Source of the DNA: a virus
Reading direction: 5' to 3' (one strand)
Length of the DNA: 64,000 nucleotides
Virus record (IMG/VR): IMGVR_UViG_3300017991_000083
Location: 1-64,000 of that record
Shown: positions 39,357 to 48,143 of the stretch, in pieces
How positions within the stretch are numbered: the stretch's first letter is position 1
Layout of the letters: the number at the start of each line of letters is the position of its first letter
Position numbers and translations under genes: made by a program
Notes under the pieces: generated by a model
Database searches by the model: none
What the model was told of the DNA's origin: nothing
What the model saw: only the letters and a program-made list of their open reading frames with translations

Positions 39357-42300
39357 CAGTCAATCGCCTCGCCAGTGGCGTTGCGGAGCCGCTGGATCAT
39401 CCGCCTCTTCGCCGGGAGCATCACCTTCTCGTAGAAGTCGTCGACGGAGTCCTCGTCGATCGAGAGCATCCCGCCAGGAGCGACGATGATCTGGTCCGGA
39501 GTGCTTCCGGCGATGATGGAGAGAAAGTCCTCTCTGTCCATGCCCATCGACTCCCAGGGCGCCTGTGCCGGCCGGGTCTCCGGTATCGTTGCCTGTCCCA
39601 TGCCGGCGCCAGGAAACGGCATCTCTGCCATCGACTCGACAAGGTCTGTGAGCTTCGGCGACAATAGCCGTTCGTCATGGTGGATGTAGGCGAATCCGTC
39701 CCGGACATTCTTGCCACCGACCTTTCCCACGAACGGCGTGTTGCCAGATACCGGGTCCTGCGTGCTGAACGCCGTCGACGCTGCTCCACTGGACGTCGAT
39801 GAGCTAGCCGCGCCTGCAGCGTCTCCGAGGCCGGGGAGCAGGTTCAGCATCCAGGCCAGGGCCTTCGCGAAGAGCAGGCGCCAGATGAGCTTGCCGACCT
39901 CCTCGAGCATGATGGCAACGGCGTTGACTACGGCCTCGGCGACCGGGTCCAGGGCCTTCTTGATGATGGCGTCCTTGATGGTCTGGCCGAGATCCGTCCA
40001 GATCTGTTCGGCCTCCTTCGAGTCGCGCCGCAGGGCGTTCAGCCAGTTGACCGTCGCGTTGCTCAGGGAGTTGGCGATATTGCTCGACCAGCGCTCCCAC
40101 GACTGGCGGCGCTGTTCGGCGATCTCCTGCTCAACTTCCACAAGCTCAGCCTGCAGTGCGAGATAATCTTCGTTCCCCTCGGCCGTCGCCGCCAGACGTG
40201 CCTGTATGTAGTCGCGGTACTCTGTCAGGCTCATGCGGTTCTTGTTTCGTTCGGCCTGGAGCTCCTCCTCGAGCTCGCTTCTGCGAATGGCTACAAGGGC
40301 CTGCTTCAGAACGATGGCCGCCAGGGTCTCGATCTCGTTGCGGTGCTCGCCGGCCTCTTTGGCCAGATCCATGTCTTCAGCGTACTGGGCATGGGCCCGG
40401 GCCCGGGCTTCGGCGTACTGCCCCTCTTCGGCAGCTATCCGGAGCTGCTTGAGCCTGTCGAGGAACTGCTTCCGGTTCCTGAGGGTCTCTTCGTCAGCGT
40501 CCTTCTGGATCTGTGCCTTGGCGAGCTGCAGGGCCTTCTCGGCCGCGAGGCGGAGATCCGATTCCTGACTCGCAAGGTCCTCGATCAGAGTAAGCAGGAT
40601 ATCCCTCGTCGCCTCGGCTTCGGCGATCTTCTGGACGTCGGTCTCCTTGGCCATTGACGCTTCGATGTCCGCGACCTGCTCCCTGAGATTCTCCTGGTAT
40701 CCCGCCAGGCCATCGGCCAGGGCAATATCCTCGTCATACTGACGCTGTGCGGCCTCGCGACGGCGGTCGAACTCGTTCTCGATATTGTCGAGGGTGATAG
40801 CCTTCAGCCTTTCGGCCGCTTCCGTCTGCAGCTTGACGATGGCGTCTATCTCTTCCTCGCTGAGGCCGTAGTTGGTGTCCTCGCCCCCTCCGAGATCGGT
40901 GAGCCAGCCTTTCAGTGTGGCGATGGTCATGATGAGCTCGCGCATCTCCGCGTCTATCTCGTTGATCCTCGCGAGCTGCTCGTTGTACTCCTTCTCGGTG
41001 CCCAGGTACTCGGAGATGGAAATGCCACCAGCGCCGCCCTCCCCGGCCGACAGCGCCTCGAGCCTGGCCTTCTTATAGCCCTCCCACTTCGCCGAAAGCT
41101 CGGCAAAGCCTTCGTTCTCTGTGGCGAATCGCTTCTTGACCATCTCCAGATCCATCTGAGCGATCTCGAGCTGAGCCTGCCACCTGTCCTGGTTCAACTT
41201 CAGCATCATCTGGTGATTGGCTACGAGAGTCGTGCGGTACTCCTCCAGGGCATCGCGGTTGATCCCGATCACGTTCCCGAGATCATCGAACCCGGTGACG
41301 ACCTGCGGGAGTGCGTTGCCGAGCATGTTCATGACGCGCTGGAGCTCTGCTGTCTCGGCGTTGCTCTTGGCGGTGATGCCGTTGAGCTCGTCGAGCTTGG
41401 TGGTGAGCTTGTCCAGGCTCTCGATCTCGCTACCCATCGCGTCGATGGTCTTCTTTATCTCGGCACTACGCTCGACCTGGCCCTGGATCGAGAGCTCTTC
41501 CATCTTCCGGGCGGCGGCGCCAACTCCCACGAACGCGGCGACAAGGGCACCGAGCGCGGCGACGATCCACCCGACCGGACCGGCCAGGCCAAGAAGCACG
41601 TTCTTGACCATTGATAGGCCAACGGCGATGCGCGGCAGCAGCGACACCATGAATCCAAGGACGCCCGTGAGCAGGGTGAGTCCGCCCGCGGCCGTCGTCG
41701 AGAACGCGGCGACACGCTGCATCCATTCCGGCAGATCGCCGAGAAATAGCGCCGTCTCTCGTAGGCCGTCCGCGACCTTGCGGAGCACGGGGACCAGCGC
41801 CTGGCCGAACTGGAGCACGATCTCGTTGATGGAGTTCCGGAGTTTCTTCAGGGTCCCAATGAACGTGTCCGTCTGGATATCGAGCATCTCGTAGGCCTTG
41901 TTCGTGCCGGAGATGCTCATCTCCATCTCCTCGAGCCTGGCCGAGCCGGCCGTCACAAGGTTCAGAATGCCCGCCAGAGCACGAGCGCCGAAGATGACCG
42001 AGGCCGCTCGCGGCGTTATCTTGTGCTCCTCGAACTGCCTGACGATATCGACGAGGCTGTTCAGGGTCGGATCGACGTCCTTCGCTGCGATGCCTAGGTT
42101 CTCGATTTCGCGACGGGCCATAGGCGTGAGTCTCGCGAGCCGGACCAGCGACATCCTGAGCGCCGTGCCGGCCATCGAGGCCTCCATGCCAGAGTTGTAG
42201 AGCAGCCCAAGCGCGGCAACGACGGTCTCGAACTCCTGGCCGGCGTTGTGCGCGATAGGCGCCACATACCTCATGGAGATCGCCAGGCGCTCGGCCGTGG

Positions 42301-42868
42301 CCTGAGACTTGGAGATGGCCGCGGCGTAGGCGTTCGCGACACGGTCCGCGTTCTCCGTCCCCATCGCGAAGGCGTTCATGGCGGCGACGACCATCTGAGT
42401 CGTCTGACCCAGGTCGTTCATCGTCGCGCCGGCAAGGGTCAGGGTCGCGCCAAGGGCCTCGACGGTCTGTTCGGCATTGTAACCGGCACTGGCCAGGTAG
42501 TACATCGCCTGGGCCGTCTCGCGGGCGGAGAAGATGGTCGTCTGACCCCAATCTCGGGCAATCTCGCGCATCGAGGTCATGTCCCGGAAGTGCTCGCCCA
42601 GGACCGACCCGACGTTCGCCATCTCCTGCTCGAACTGCGCGAACTGCCGGACCGACATCGCGGCCATCGCGGTGATGGCGGCGCCGGCGATCGTCGCCGC
42701 CATCCCCATCCGCTGGAGCTGAGGGCTGACCTCAGCGACCTGACGCTGGAAGTGACCGAGATGAGCCTTGGCGAGCTGTGTTCCGGAGACAAGCCCGGTC
42801 AGGTTCGCGTTGATAGCCACGAACACTGTGCCGAGCGATACCGCCCCCATGCCTACGCCGAACGCCAT
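39356..42868 (-). CDS. tail tape measure protein (1170 aa)
   Basis: The TP901-type tape measure core is visible in residues 60-330 (FEQEMANVGSVLGEHF, SARETAQAMYYLASAGYNA, LRMSLVRLARL). Two hydrophobic segments near 395-460 (TLLTGVLGFMVSLL, GWIVAALGALVAAFVG) would enter the host membrane. A long coiled coil follows (residues 560-940). Starts at 42868 behind AAGGGATAGAAG. The length predicts a tail of roughly 170 nm if 0.15 nm per residue applies. Confidence 0.93.
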   Translation of the reverse strand: MAFGVGMGAVSLGTVFVAINANLTGLVSGTQLAKAHLGHFQRQVAEVSPQLQRMGMAATIAGAAITAMAAMSVRQFAQFEQEMANVGSVLGEHFRDMTSMREIARDWGQTTIFSARETAQAMYYLASAGYNAEQTVEALGATLTLAGATMNDLGQTTQMVVAAMNAFAMGTENADRVANAYAAAISKSQATAERLAISMRYVAPIAHNAGQEFETVVAALGLLYNSGMEASMAGTALRMSLVRLARLTPMARREIENLGIAAKDVDPTLNSLVDIVRQFEEHKITPRAASVIFGARALAGILNLVTAGSARLEEMEMSISGTNKAYEMLDIQTDTFIGTLKKLRNSINEIVLQFGQALVPVLRKVADGLRETALFLGDLPEWMQRVAAFSTTAAGGLTLLTGVLGFMVSLLPRIAVGLSMVKNVLLGLAGPVGWIVAALGALVAAFVGVGAAARKMEELSIQGQVERSAEIKKTIDAMGSEIESLDKLTTKLDELNGITAKSNAETAELQRVMNMLGNALPQVVTGFDDLGNVIGINRDALEEYRTTLVANHQMMLKLNQDRWQAQLEIAQMDLEMVKKRFATENEGFAELSAKWEGYKKARLEALSAGEGGAGGISISEYLGTEKEYNEQLARINEIDAEMRELIMTIATLKGWLTDLGGGEDTNYGLSEEEIDAIVKLQTEAAERLKAITLDNIENEFDRRREAAQRQYDEDIALADGLAGYQENLREQVADIEASMAKETDVQKIAEAEATRDILLTLIEDLASQESDLRLAAEKALQLAKAQIQKDADEETLRNRKQFLDRLKQLRIAAEEGQYAEARARAHAQYAEDMDLAKEAGEHRNEIETLAAIVLKQALVAIRRSELEEELQAERNKNRMSLTEYRDYIQARLAATAEGNEDYLALQAELVEVEQEIAEQRRQSWERWSSNIANSLSNATVNWLNALRRDSKEAEQIWTDLGQTIKDAIIKKALDPVAEAVVNAVAIMLEEVGKLIWRLLFAKALAWMLNLLPGLGDAAGAASSSTSSGAASTAFSTQDPVSGNTPFVGKVGGKNVRDGFAYIHHDERLLSPKLTDLVESMAEMPFPGAGMGQATIPETRPAQAPWESMGMDREDFLSIIAGSTPDQIIVAPGGMLSIDEDSVDDFYEKVMLPAKRRMIQRLRNATGEAID

Positions 42869-42871
42869 CTT

Positions 42872-43432
42872 CTATCCCTTCTTCCGTTTCTTCTTCCGCT
42901 TGTCGATTACCTGGAAGCCCGGCACTGTCCCTGGCTTGGCGCCCGGAAGGCCGAACAGGGCCCGAGGGTCTTGGATCTTGAGCTTCGACTTCGTGATGCG
43001 GCCGGACTTGTCCTTGACCTGATCGACCTCTGTCGTCGCTCTAGGTGGGCAGACCAGGACATTACCCTTCCCCTTCACGTAGCGGGCGGTATAGGCGCCC
43101 TGTCCGTCCCCTCGCTGTCCTCCTACCTTGAGCCCGGGGCCGGGGGTTTCCCCGGCATCTCCCCCATGTGCCTTCAGCGCTTCCTTCTGCAGATGGCTCC
43201 TTACCTGCATCGACTCACGGAGACCCTGCAGCAGCAGCCTGGCCTGAGGACGGGTAAGCTGCAGGATGTCCCCCAGGGGCCACTTGAACTCTTGAGCAAA
43301 TCGGACCACCAGTGCCCGCCACGAGCCCATCGCCTTGAGGAGCTCAGGGGGCAGGGTCTCTATTTGCTCGCCGGTCTCGCTGCGAGGACCGCTTCGCCCG
43401 CCGCCGAGACCGTTTTCATCCCGTCGAAAAAA
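42872..43432 (-). CDS. tail assembly chaperone T-frame (made as G-T fusion by -1 frameshift)
   Basis: This frame has no good start of its own. It is entered from the upstream G gene at a T TTT TTC slip site (43426-43432): zero-frame GAT TTT TTC becomes TTT TTT CGA, giving FF then RRDENGLGGGR. The fusion is about 319 residues. Positioned between the G protein and the tape measure as in lambda G/GT. The T part is rich in Gly/Lys (GQRGDGQGAYTARYVKGKG) and ends KKKRKKG. It holds the tape measure before tail assembly. Confidence 0.85.
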   Translation of the reverse strand, partial: FFRRDENGLGGGRSGPRSETGEQIETLPPELLKAMGSWRALVVRFAQEFKWPLGDILQLTRPQARLLLQGLRESMQVRSHLQKEALKAHGGDAGETPGPGLKVGGQRGDGQGAYTARYVKGKGNVLVCPPRATTEVDQVKDKSGRITKSKLKIQDPRALFGLPGAKPGTVPGFQVIDKRKKKRKKG

Positions 43433-43830
43433 TCGTTGAGGTTGAGAATCGCCATCAGGAGCGGCGGGAAGCACCCGATCGGCATCTTCTTCAGCCGCTC
43501 AACGGTCAGATGTGGGTGGTGCTGGCGAAGTCCGTAGTGCGCGATATCGGCCAGGACCTGAATCGCCTCCTCAGGAACGACCTGCCCATCTTTCAGCTCC
43601 AGGGCATCCAGCTCGAAGAGCTTCGCCTGCAGGTCCGGAAGCTCGTCCATCGGGACGGCGCAGACCTTGAACGGCACGCCGCGCAGAATCACGGGCTCCG
43701 GGGCGTTCCGGAGCGCATCGATCTCATCCTGCTCGGGCGGTATCGCGGATTCGTCGACCGCCGCCGCGATCGGCTTCTCCTCAGGTGCCGCTCCGTCCTG
43801 CTCCACTGCCTCGTTCTTCTCTTCGGCCAT
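43360..43830 (-). CDS. tail assembly chaperone G (156 aa)
   Basis: The ATG at 43830 follows AAGGAG with a 7-base spacer. A disordered acidic N-terminal 45 residues, then a compact helical domain (LPDLQAKLFELDALEL, AIQVLADIAHYGL). The canonical slip heptamer T TTT TTC at residues 133-135 diverts some ribosomes into the T frame. Lies between the tail tube gene and the tape measure, the standard position. Confidence 0.88.
   Translation of the reverse strand: MAEEKNEAVEQDGAAPEEKPIAAAVDESAIPPEQDEIDALRNAPEPVILRGVPFKVCAVPMDELPDLQAKLFELDALELKDGQVVPEEAIQVLADIAHYGLRQHHPHLTVERLKKMPIGCFPPLLMAILNLNDFFDGMKTVSAAGEAVLAARPASK
43426..43432 (-). promoter_or_regulatory. programmed -1 frameshift slip site
   Basis: TTTTTTC on the minus strand in frame as T TTT TTC, 66 bases before the zero-frame stop codon. 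It matches the XXXYYYZ rule for -1 slippage, and the -1 frame stays open to 42872 with a chaperone-like product. No other overlap explains the downstream frame. Confidence 0.88.
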
Positions 43831-43856
43831 TTACAGGCTCCTTTTCGAGGGGCGGT

Positions 43857-43884
43857 CCGGGCCAGGTCGACACCCCTGGCCCGG
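43857..43884 (-). terminator. GC hairpin below tail tube gene
   Basis: CCGGGCCAGG (43857-43866) pairs with CCTGGCCCGG (43875-43884) across an 8-base loop. It lies in the 68-bp gap after the tail tube gene, where siphoviruses often attenuate transcription. No U-run follows, so it may be an RNA-processing or attenuation structure and not a strict terminator. Confidence 0.4.
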
Positions 43885-43898
43885 CCCTATCCCCAGGC

Positions 43899-44351
43899 CT
43901 AGCTCTCGTCTCCGAGTTCGATCGTGCCGACGCTGTTGCTGCTGTCGGCCGTGGCCTCGAAGTCGAAGTTGGGAATGACGTGCGAGTCTCGTGCGAACGG
44001 GAACCTCAGGTTCGTCGCCCGGCACTCGTTGAGCGTGATGGTGAACGTCACGCTGTCGGTTGTCATGGTGAACTCGAGCTGCCAGGTGTCGGGATACGAC
44101 GTGTTGGAGAGCGCCACCGACGTCCCGGTTCTCGTGCCACCAGTGAGTCGCTCGACTCCCTTCGCGGTCAGATTCGCGAACTCGGCGCTGCCGGTGATCG
44201 ACCCGGTATGCGTCCGAATGTCCTTCGGGAAGAGACCCGCACCGCTGTAGAGCTTCGCGACGTCGAAGCTGAAGTCGAGACTGAAGTTCTGCAGATGGCC
44301 CAGGATCTCCCCGTCCTGGCGCATTGTGCCAAGACCGAACTGGATAGCCAC
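43899..44351 (-). CDS. major tail tube protein (150 aa)
   Basis: A beta-rich protein starting MAIQFGLG, with a hairpin-rich core (FSLDFSFDVAKLYSGAG, AEFANLTAKGVERLTGG, TWQLEFTMTTDSVTFTITL). Length, composition and position just before the G chaperone gene match siphovirus tube proteins. Starts at 44351 behind GGGAGGGGGTGAATATCTAGTGG-type purine-rich sequence. Forms stacked rings around the tape measure. Confidence 0.75.
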   Translation of the reverse strand: MAIQFGLGTMRQDGEILGHLQNFSLDFSFDVAKLYSGAGLFPKDIRTHTGSITGSAEFANLTAKGVERLTGGTRTGTSVALSNTSYPDTWQLEFTMTTDSVTFTITLNECRATNLRFPFARDSHVIPNFDFEATADSSNSVGTIELGDES

Positions 44352-44382
44352 TAGATATTCACCCCCTCCCTAAGTGGGTCTA

Positions 44383-44838
44383 TTACGTCGTTCCGAGGAC
44401 GACCGTGAAGGTCATCGACGTATGGAGCAGGTTAGCCTCTGGCTCCGGGATCTCGATCGAGGAGACCAGGTTACAGCGCCTGCACCTAACTGTGAACGCC
44501 TGGGCGTTCAGATTCGTGACTCCTGCCTCTCCTACCTCACCATGCAGCAGGTCGAACACTTCCTGCTCCAGGGTATCCATCGTCGTTTTCGGGTAGCCTC
44601 TGTTCGTGGGCACCCAAAGGTGGATCTTGACGTCGAAGCCGGCCGAAGGGAGCCGGTGCGCTGCATTGGTCCATGTCACCTGGAACGTGAGCTGCGGGTA
44701 GTCCCGGTCCTTCACCCGTACAACGGGCAGCGCCGAGTCGTGGATGCGCGTACTGCACTTCCCCGTGATGATCGCGCTGGACGTGAACAGCGCTTTCAGG
44801 GCCCCCTTCAGGGCGATCTTCATGCGCTCGTTGCTCAT
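44383..44838 (-). CDS. tail terminator/completion protein candidate (151 aa)
   Basis: An ATG at 44838 overlaps the previous stop. Helical start (MKIALKGALKALF), then beta strands with YPQLTFQVTW and a central DTLEQEVFDLLHG helix. It is the last connector-type gene before the tube gene, where gpU-like tail terminators normally lie. The assignment is by position and size; no motif proves it. Confidence 0.6.
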   Translation of the reverse strand: MSNERMKIALKGALKALFTSSAIITGKCSTRIHDSALPVVRVKDRDYPQLTFQVTWTNAAHRLPSAGFDVKIHLWVPTNRGYPKTTMDTLEQEVFDLLHGEVGEAGVTNLNAQAFTVRCRRCNLVSSIEIPEPEANLLHTSMTFTVVLGTT

Positions 44839-45386
44839 CTACCTGCCGCTCCTGCAGCCCCTACTGTGCCACTTGCCCTCATCGCCGCGGCTACCGCGGC
44901 GCCGATCTCTGCCTGGACCTGCTGCTGCTTGTTTATCATCGCGGTCCGGATGTAGGGTCGCGGAGCCATCGGCGGCTCCGCACGGCCCTCATGGACGTAG
45001 AGCACGTAGAACGGGGTTGTCCTCCTCCGGCCGTACTTGTCGACCCACTTGCCGGGGGCCGTGTAGCCGGGATGCACGCCAATCTTCCAGCGCCAGTGCA
45101 GGAACGAGACCTCCTCGGGCATGAATGCCTTCGTCGATGCCCTCATGAGGCCGGTGTCAACCGCACGGAGAGCGCCAGACGATACGAGTTCTACCGCCTC
45201 CCTCTCGATGAGCTGAGCGCCCCTGGTGCCGGCCAGGACCACGTTCTTGACCGCTCTCGAGGCGAACAGGGTCAGGGCGACCTGCACTTCCTTCACGCCG
45301 ATCACATGGACTCCGCCCCGGAACAGTGTCCCGGGAATGACCCCTGTCGCCCCGCCCGTGAGGCCCGAAAGTGTGCTGAGAGGCAC
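44835..45386 (-). CDS. HK97 gp10-like head-tail/tail protein (183 aa)
   Basis: A GTG start at 45386 overlaps the upstream TAG. EVQVALTLFASRAVKNVVLAGTRGAQLIEREAVEL and the Pro-rich GHPGYTAPGK-type centre, then YVHEGRAEPPMAPRPYIRTAM, follow the pattern of gp10-family tail proteins (the PxPFxRPAL-like end). Ends in a helical Ala-rich tail. Acts in head-tail joining or tail completion. Confidence 0.7.
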   Translation of the reverse strand: MPLSTLSGLTGGATGVIPGTLFRGGVHVIGVKEVQVALTLFASRAVKNVVLAGTRGAQLIEREAVELVSSGALRAVDTGLMRASTKAFMPEEVSFLHWRWKIGVHPGYTAPGKWVDKYGRRRTTPFYVLYVHEGRAEPPMAPRPYIRTAMINKQQQVQAEIGAAVAAAMRASGTVGAAGAAGR

Positions 45387-45742
45387 TAGCTATACCCGCC
45401 CTCTCCGTAAGCGTCCATGTAGACCTGCTTGTGGTGATCCTTCACGCCGCCTGGTCGATTGTCGACATAGCGGACGATGAACGTCTCGCCTGTGACCTCC
45501 TGGGTCAGAATGTCGTCGACCTTGACTATCGCCGTCGGCAGCATAAACCCGAGATGGGAGCTCGACCCGATGACGCCGCCGACGCCGGCCTCTGCGGCCC
45601 CCTTGTTGCGCGTGATGCGGATGGGCTGATCGGTCGCCGCGAGCCGAGGGCCAGTGGCGATGTCGCCTGTGGCCGTGGTCGCCTGCGCCGGCACCCGCGC
45701 TATGCTCACCCGCTCGGGGAGTAGCCCCACCTTGATTGCCAT
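45386..45742 (-). CDS. head-tail stopper candidate (118 aa)
   Basis: A small beta-barrel-like protein (LLPERVSIARV, GFMLPTAIVKVDDILTQ, ETFIVRYVDNRPGGVKDHHKQVYMDAYG). Size, composition and place between the connector and the gp10-like gene match the SPP1 gp16/HK97 stopper family. The ATG at 45742 overlaps the previous TGA. Confidence 0.65.
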   Translation of the reverse strand: MAIKVGLLPERVSIARVPAQATTATGDIATGPRLAATDQPIRITRNKGAAEAGVGGVIGSSSHLGFMLPTAIVKVDDILTQEVTGETFIVRYVDNRPGGVKDHHKQVYMDAYGEGGYS

Positions 45743-46722
45743 CAGACCATCCCGTAGCCGTACTTCTGAACCACGAGCTTCATCATCCTCTGGACGCCGC
45801 CCGTGACCTTATCTCCGAACTTGGACTCGACCATCTTGAGATCCTGGCCGAACGTCGCCTCGTAGTCGGCCATGACGATGCTCTTCACGCCGAGCGCACT
45901 CACTGAGGCCTGCTCCTCCTCCAGGAGCCAGACCTGGGCCCGGAACGCGACCAGCATGTTCGCGAGCATCCTTACGTCGCTTGGGACCTCGGTGTAGCCG
46001 TAGGTGTACTGCACGTCGACGTTGACCGGGCCCTTCGTGAAGTAGGAGTAGGTATCGCTCACGAGCCGGATGCGCCCGTCGGCCGTGTAGACGTGGTAGT
46101 GGTCGCTCGAGATGGTCGTGGGCGTCGAGGAAGTCACGCCGTTGATGCAGTCCCTAAGGCGCGTCACTGAGAGAACAGGCCAATGCCTGAGGATCACAGT
46201 GTCCTGGTCGTCGCGGTCGATGTCATGAACCTCGGTGCCGGCATCGTTGGCGTAGAAGTCATGCTGGCATTCCTGGTCGATGATAGTCTTTGCCCAATCG
46301 CGCCAGGTCTCCTTGATGTCGTCGACGGTGACTCCCTCGACAAGCTCCACAACCTCAGCCTTACTGTCGTAAGGATTTGTGTAGGCAGCCGCCCCGCCGG
46401 TCGTGACCTCGAAGTATTCCGTCCTGGCCGTGGCAGCTATCAGATTCCCGTTGACCTCGAAGTACCACACGATCCGCCAGTTGGACCCTACGGTCGCGTC
46501 GACCGGCAGCGTGTAGCCCGTGAACTGGTAGTGGCCCTCTGCGAGCCTGGTGATGTTGCTGTTGTCCGTCTCCTCGTGGACCAGGGTCCCGCCCTGGTCA
46601 TAGATCTTGAGAGTGGGCTCGGTCCCGCCGGCGTAGCCGTCGGGGTCGACGAGCGCCCCGCCCTCAGACACGTAGATGTAGATGTCGAGGTTGACGGCGT
46701 TGCCCTGTGCAAATGTCAGCAT
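45742..46722 (-). CDS. head-tail connector with extra N-terminal domain (326 aa)
   Basis: The C-terminal 200 residues look like a gp6/gp15-type adaptor: SKAEVVELVEGVTVDDIKETW, helices, then SDVRMLANMLVAF and a helical end. The first 115 residues form an added Ig- or BppU-like strand domain (PTLKIYDQGGTLVHEE, EGHYQFTGYTLP). The same kind of N-terminal module occurs in the next gene, so both may attach to the neck. Starts at 46722 behind AAGGGGGATTCGGTC. Confidence 0.7.
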   Translation of the reverse strand: MLTFAQGNAVNLDIYIYVSEGGALVDPDGYAGGTEPTLKIYDQGGTLVHEETDNSNITRLAEGHYQFTGYTLPVDATVGSNWRIVWYFEVNGNLIAATARTEYFEVTTGGAAAYTNPYDSKAEVVELVEGVTVDDIKETWRDWAKTIIDQECQHDFYANDAGTEVHDIDRDDQDTVILRHWPVLSVTRLRDCINGVTSSTPTTISSDHYHVYTADGRIRLVSDTYSYFTKGPVNVDVQYTYGYTEVPSDVRMLANMLVAFRAQVWLLEEEQASVSALGVKSIVMADYEATFGQDLKMVESKFGDKVTGGVQRMMKLVVQKYGYGMV

Positions 46723-46737
46723 GACCGAATCCCCCTT

Positions 46738-48141
46738 CTACTCGAACTCACAGTAGCCGCCCTCTGCAGACGTTGTGTCATAGATGGCCTGAAGAATCGC
46801 CGACAGCGAGCCGGCGGCAGTGTGCTCGCTCAGGAGCTCGTCCAGGACAGCGTCTGCAACGTCAAGTGCCGTGATGCTTATCCCGTCTATCTGGTCACTC
46901 AGCGTCTCCAGCGTATCGCTGTCGGCCCCGCGAATGTTCGACTCTGTCGTGCTGATAGCCTGATCGAGGTCGGACAGGTTCGCGATGAGCGCTCCGGCGA
47001 ACGGGGTCGAATCGGACAGGATGTCTGTCACGGCGATGTCGTTCAGGCTGGCTATGGCCGCATCGATGGCATCGAGCTCGGACGCGGTGTCCGCCGGCAG
47101 ATTGTCCGTCTTCGTCTTGATGGCGGAGACGTTCGATCCGACCACGGCCAGGGCGACAGTTGTGGCAAGGCCGCTAACGTCTGCCTTGAACTGGTCAGGA
47201 TTGTCGAGGTCAGCCTGGACAGCCGCGATCTCGTCACTGAGATCCTTCAGGTCGTCGGAGTCCGCTCCACGGATATTGCTCTCGGTCGTGCTCAGGGCCT
47301 GGTCCAGAGTGCTGTCCAGGAGCTCAGCCAGGGATCCGGCAACTCCGGAGTGATCTGCAATCGCCTCCTCGAGAACGGCGTCGGCGATAGCGCCCGCTGT
47401 CGGATCGTTCAGGCCGGCTATGGCCGCATCGATAGCATCGAGCTCGGACGCAGTGTCCGCCGGCAGATTGTCGGTCTTTGCCTTGATGCCCGCCATGTCG
47501 ATCACCAGGTTGACAACGGCGCCGCCGAATGTGCCTCCAGTAGCGTGTCCGGCAGTAGACTCGTCCCACACGGCATCTGCGTTGTCTCCGGCGGTCGGGA
47601 TGCTGAGTCCGGCTATCTCGTCTGAGATATCCTTCAGATCGTCGTCATCTGAGCCGCGGATGTTGCTCTCAGTCGTGCTGATGGCCTGATCGACCCGGGT
47701 GTTCAGGCTATCCATGTACCCGCCGAACGTGCCGCCGGTCGTGTGGCCGGCCATCGCTTCATCCAGGACAGCGTCGGCGATGGCCGCAGCGGTCGGGTCA
47801 TTCAGTCCGGCGATGTCTGTGGCGAGGTCGTCGAAGACGTTGTCGGTTACATAGACGGCGCCCTCGTACTGTACACAGTCGTTCGCCTGGACGATGTAGA
47901 GGAGCGGGCCCTCTGTATCCAGGTCGCCTGAGGCGGGGTTCCAGGTATAGTGCCCGTCCCCGACCTCCGTCCAGTTGTCCGCGGTGATGGAATCGGTAGT
48001 CCAGGACGTCGCGTTCTTCTTGCGAAACTTCAGCGTGACGGACCCGTAGGCGATGCCCGTCTTGACGGAATGATAGGTGTCGTCATCGCGAAAGATGACA
48101 GGCAGCTCTTCTGTAGACGAGTCCTTCGTTACGGGGTACAT
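46738..48141 (-). CDS. repetitive fibre-like virion protein (467 aa)
   Basis: The first 110 residues are a strand-rich attachment domain (SVTLKFRKKNATSW, GHYTWNPASGDL). The rest is an imperfect repeat: STTESNIRG occurs three times, NLPADTASELDAIDAAIA twice and LNDPTA twice, with Ala/Asp-rich helices between. This predicts a long trimeric coiled coil. Starts at 48141. Position between neck genes and a beta-sandwich gene suggests a neck or head fibre (whisker). Confidence 0.7.
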   Translation of the reverse strand: MYPVTKDSSTEELPVIFRDDDTYHSVKTGIAYGSVTLKFRKKNATSWTTDSITADNWTEVGDGHYTWNPASGDLDTEGPLLYIVQANDCVQYEGAVYVTDNVFDDLATDIAGLNDPTAAAIADAVLDEAMAGHTTGGTFGGYMDSLNTRVDQAISTTESNIRGSDDDDLKDISDEIAGLSIPTAGDNADAVWDESTAGHATGGTFGGAVVNLVIDMAGIKAKTDNLPADTASELDAIDAAIAGLNDPTAGAIADAVLEEAIADHSGVAGSLAELLDSTLDQALSTTESNIRGADSDDLKDLSDEIAAVQADLDNPDQFKADVSGLATTVALAVVGSNVSAIKTKTDNLPADTASELDAIDAAIASLNDIAVTDILSDSTPFAGALIANLSDLDQAISTTESNIRGADSDTLETLSDQIDGISITALDVADAVLDELLSEHTAAGSLSAILQAIYDTTSAEGGYCEFE

Positions 48142-48143
48142 GC

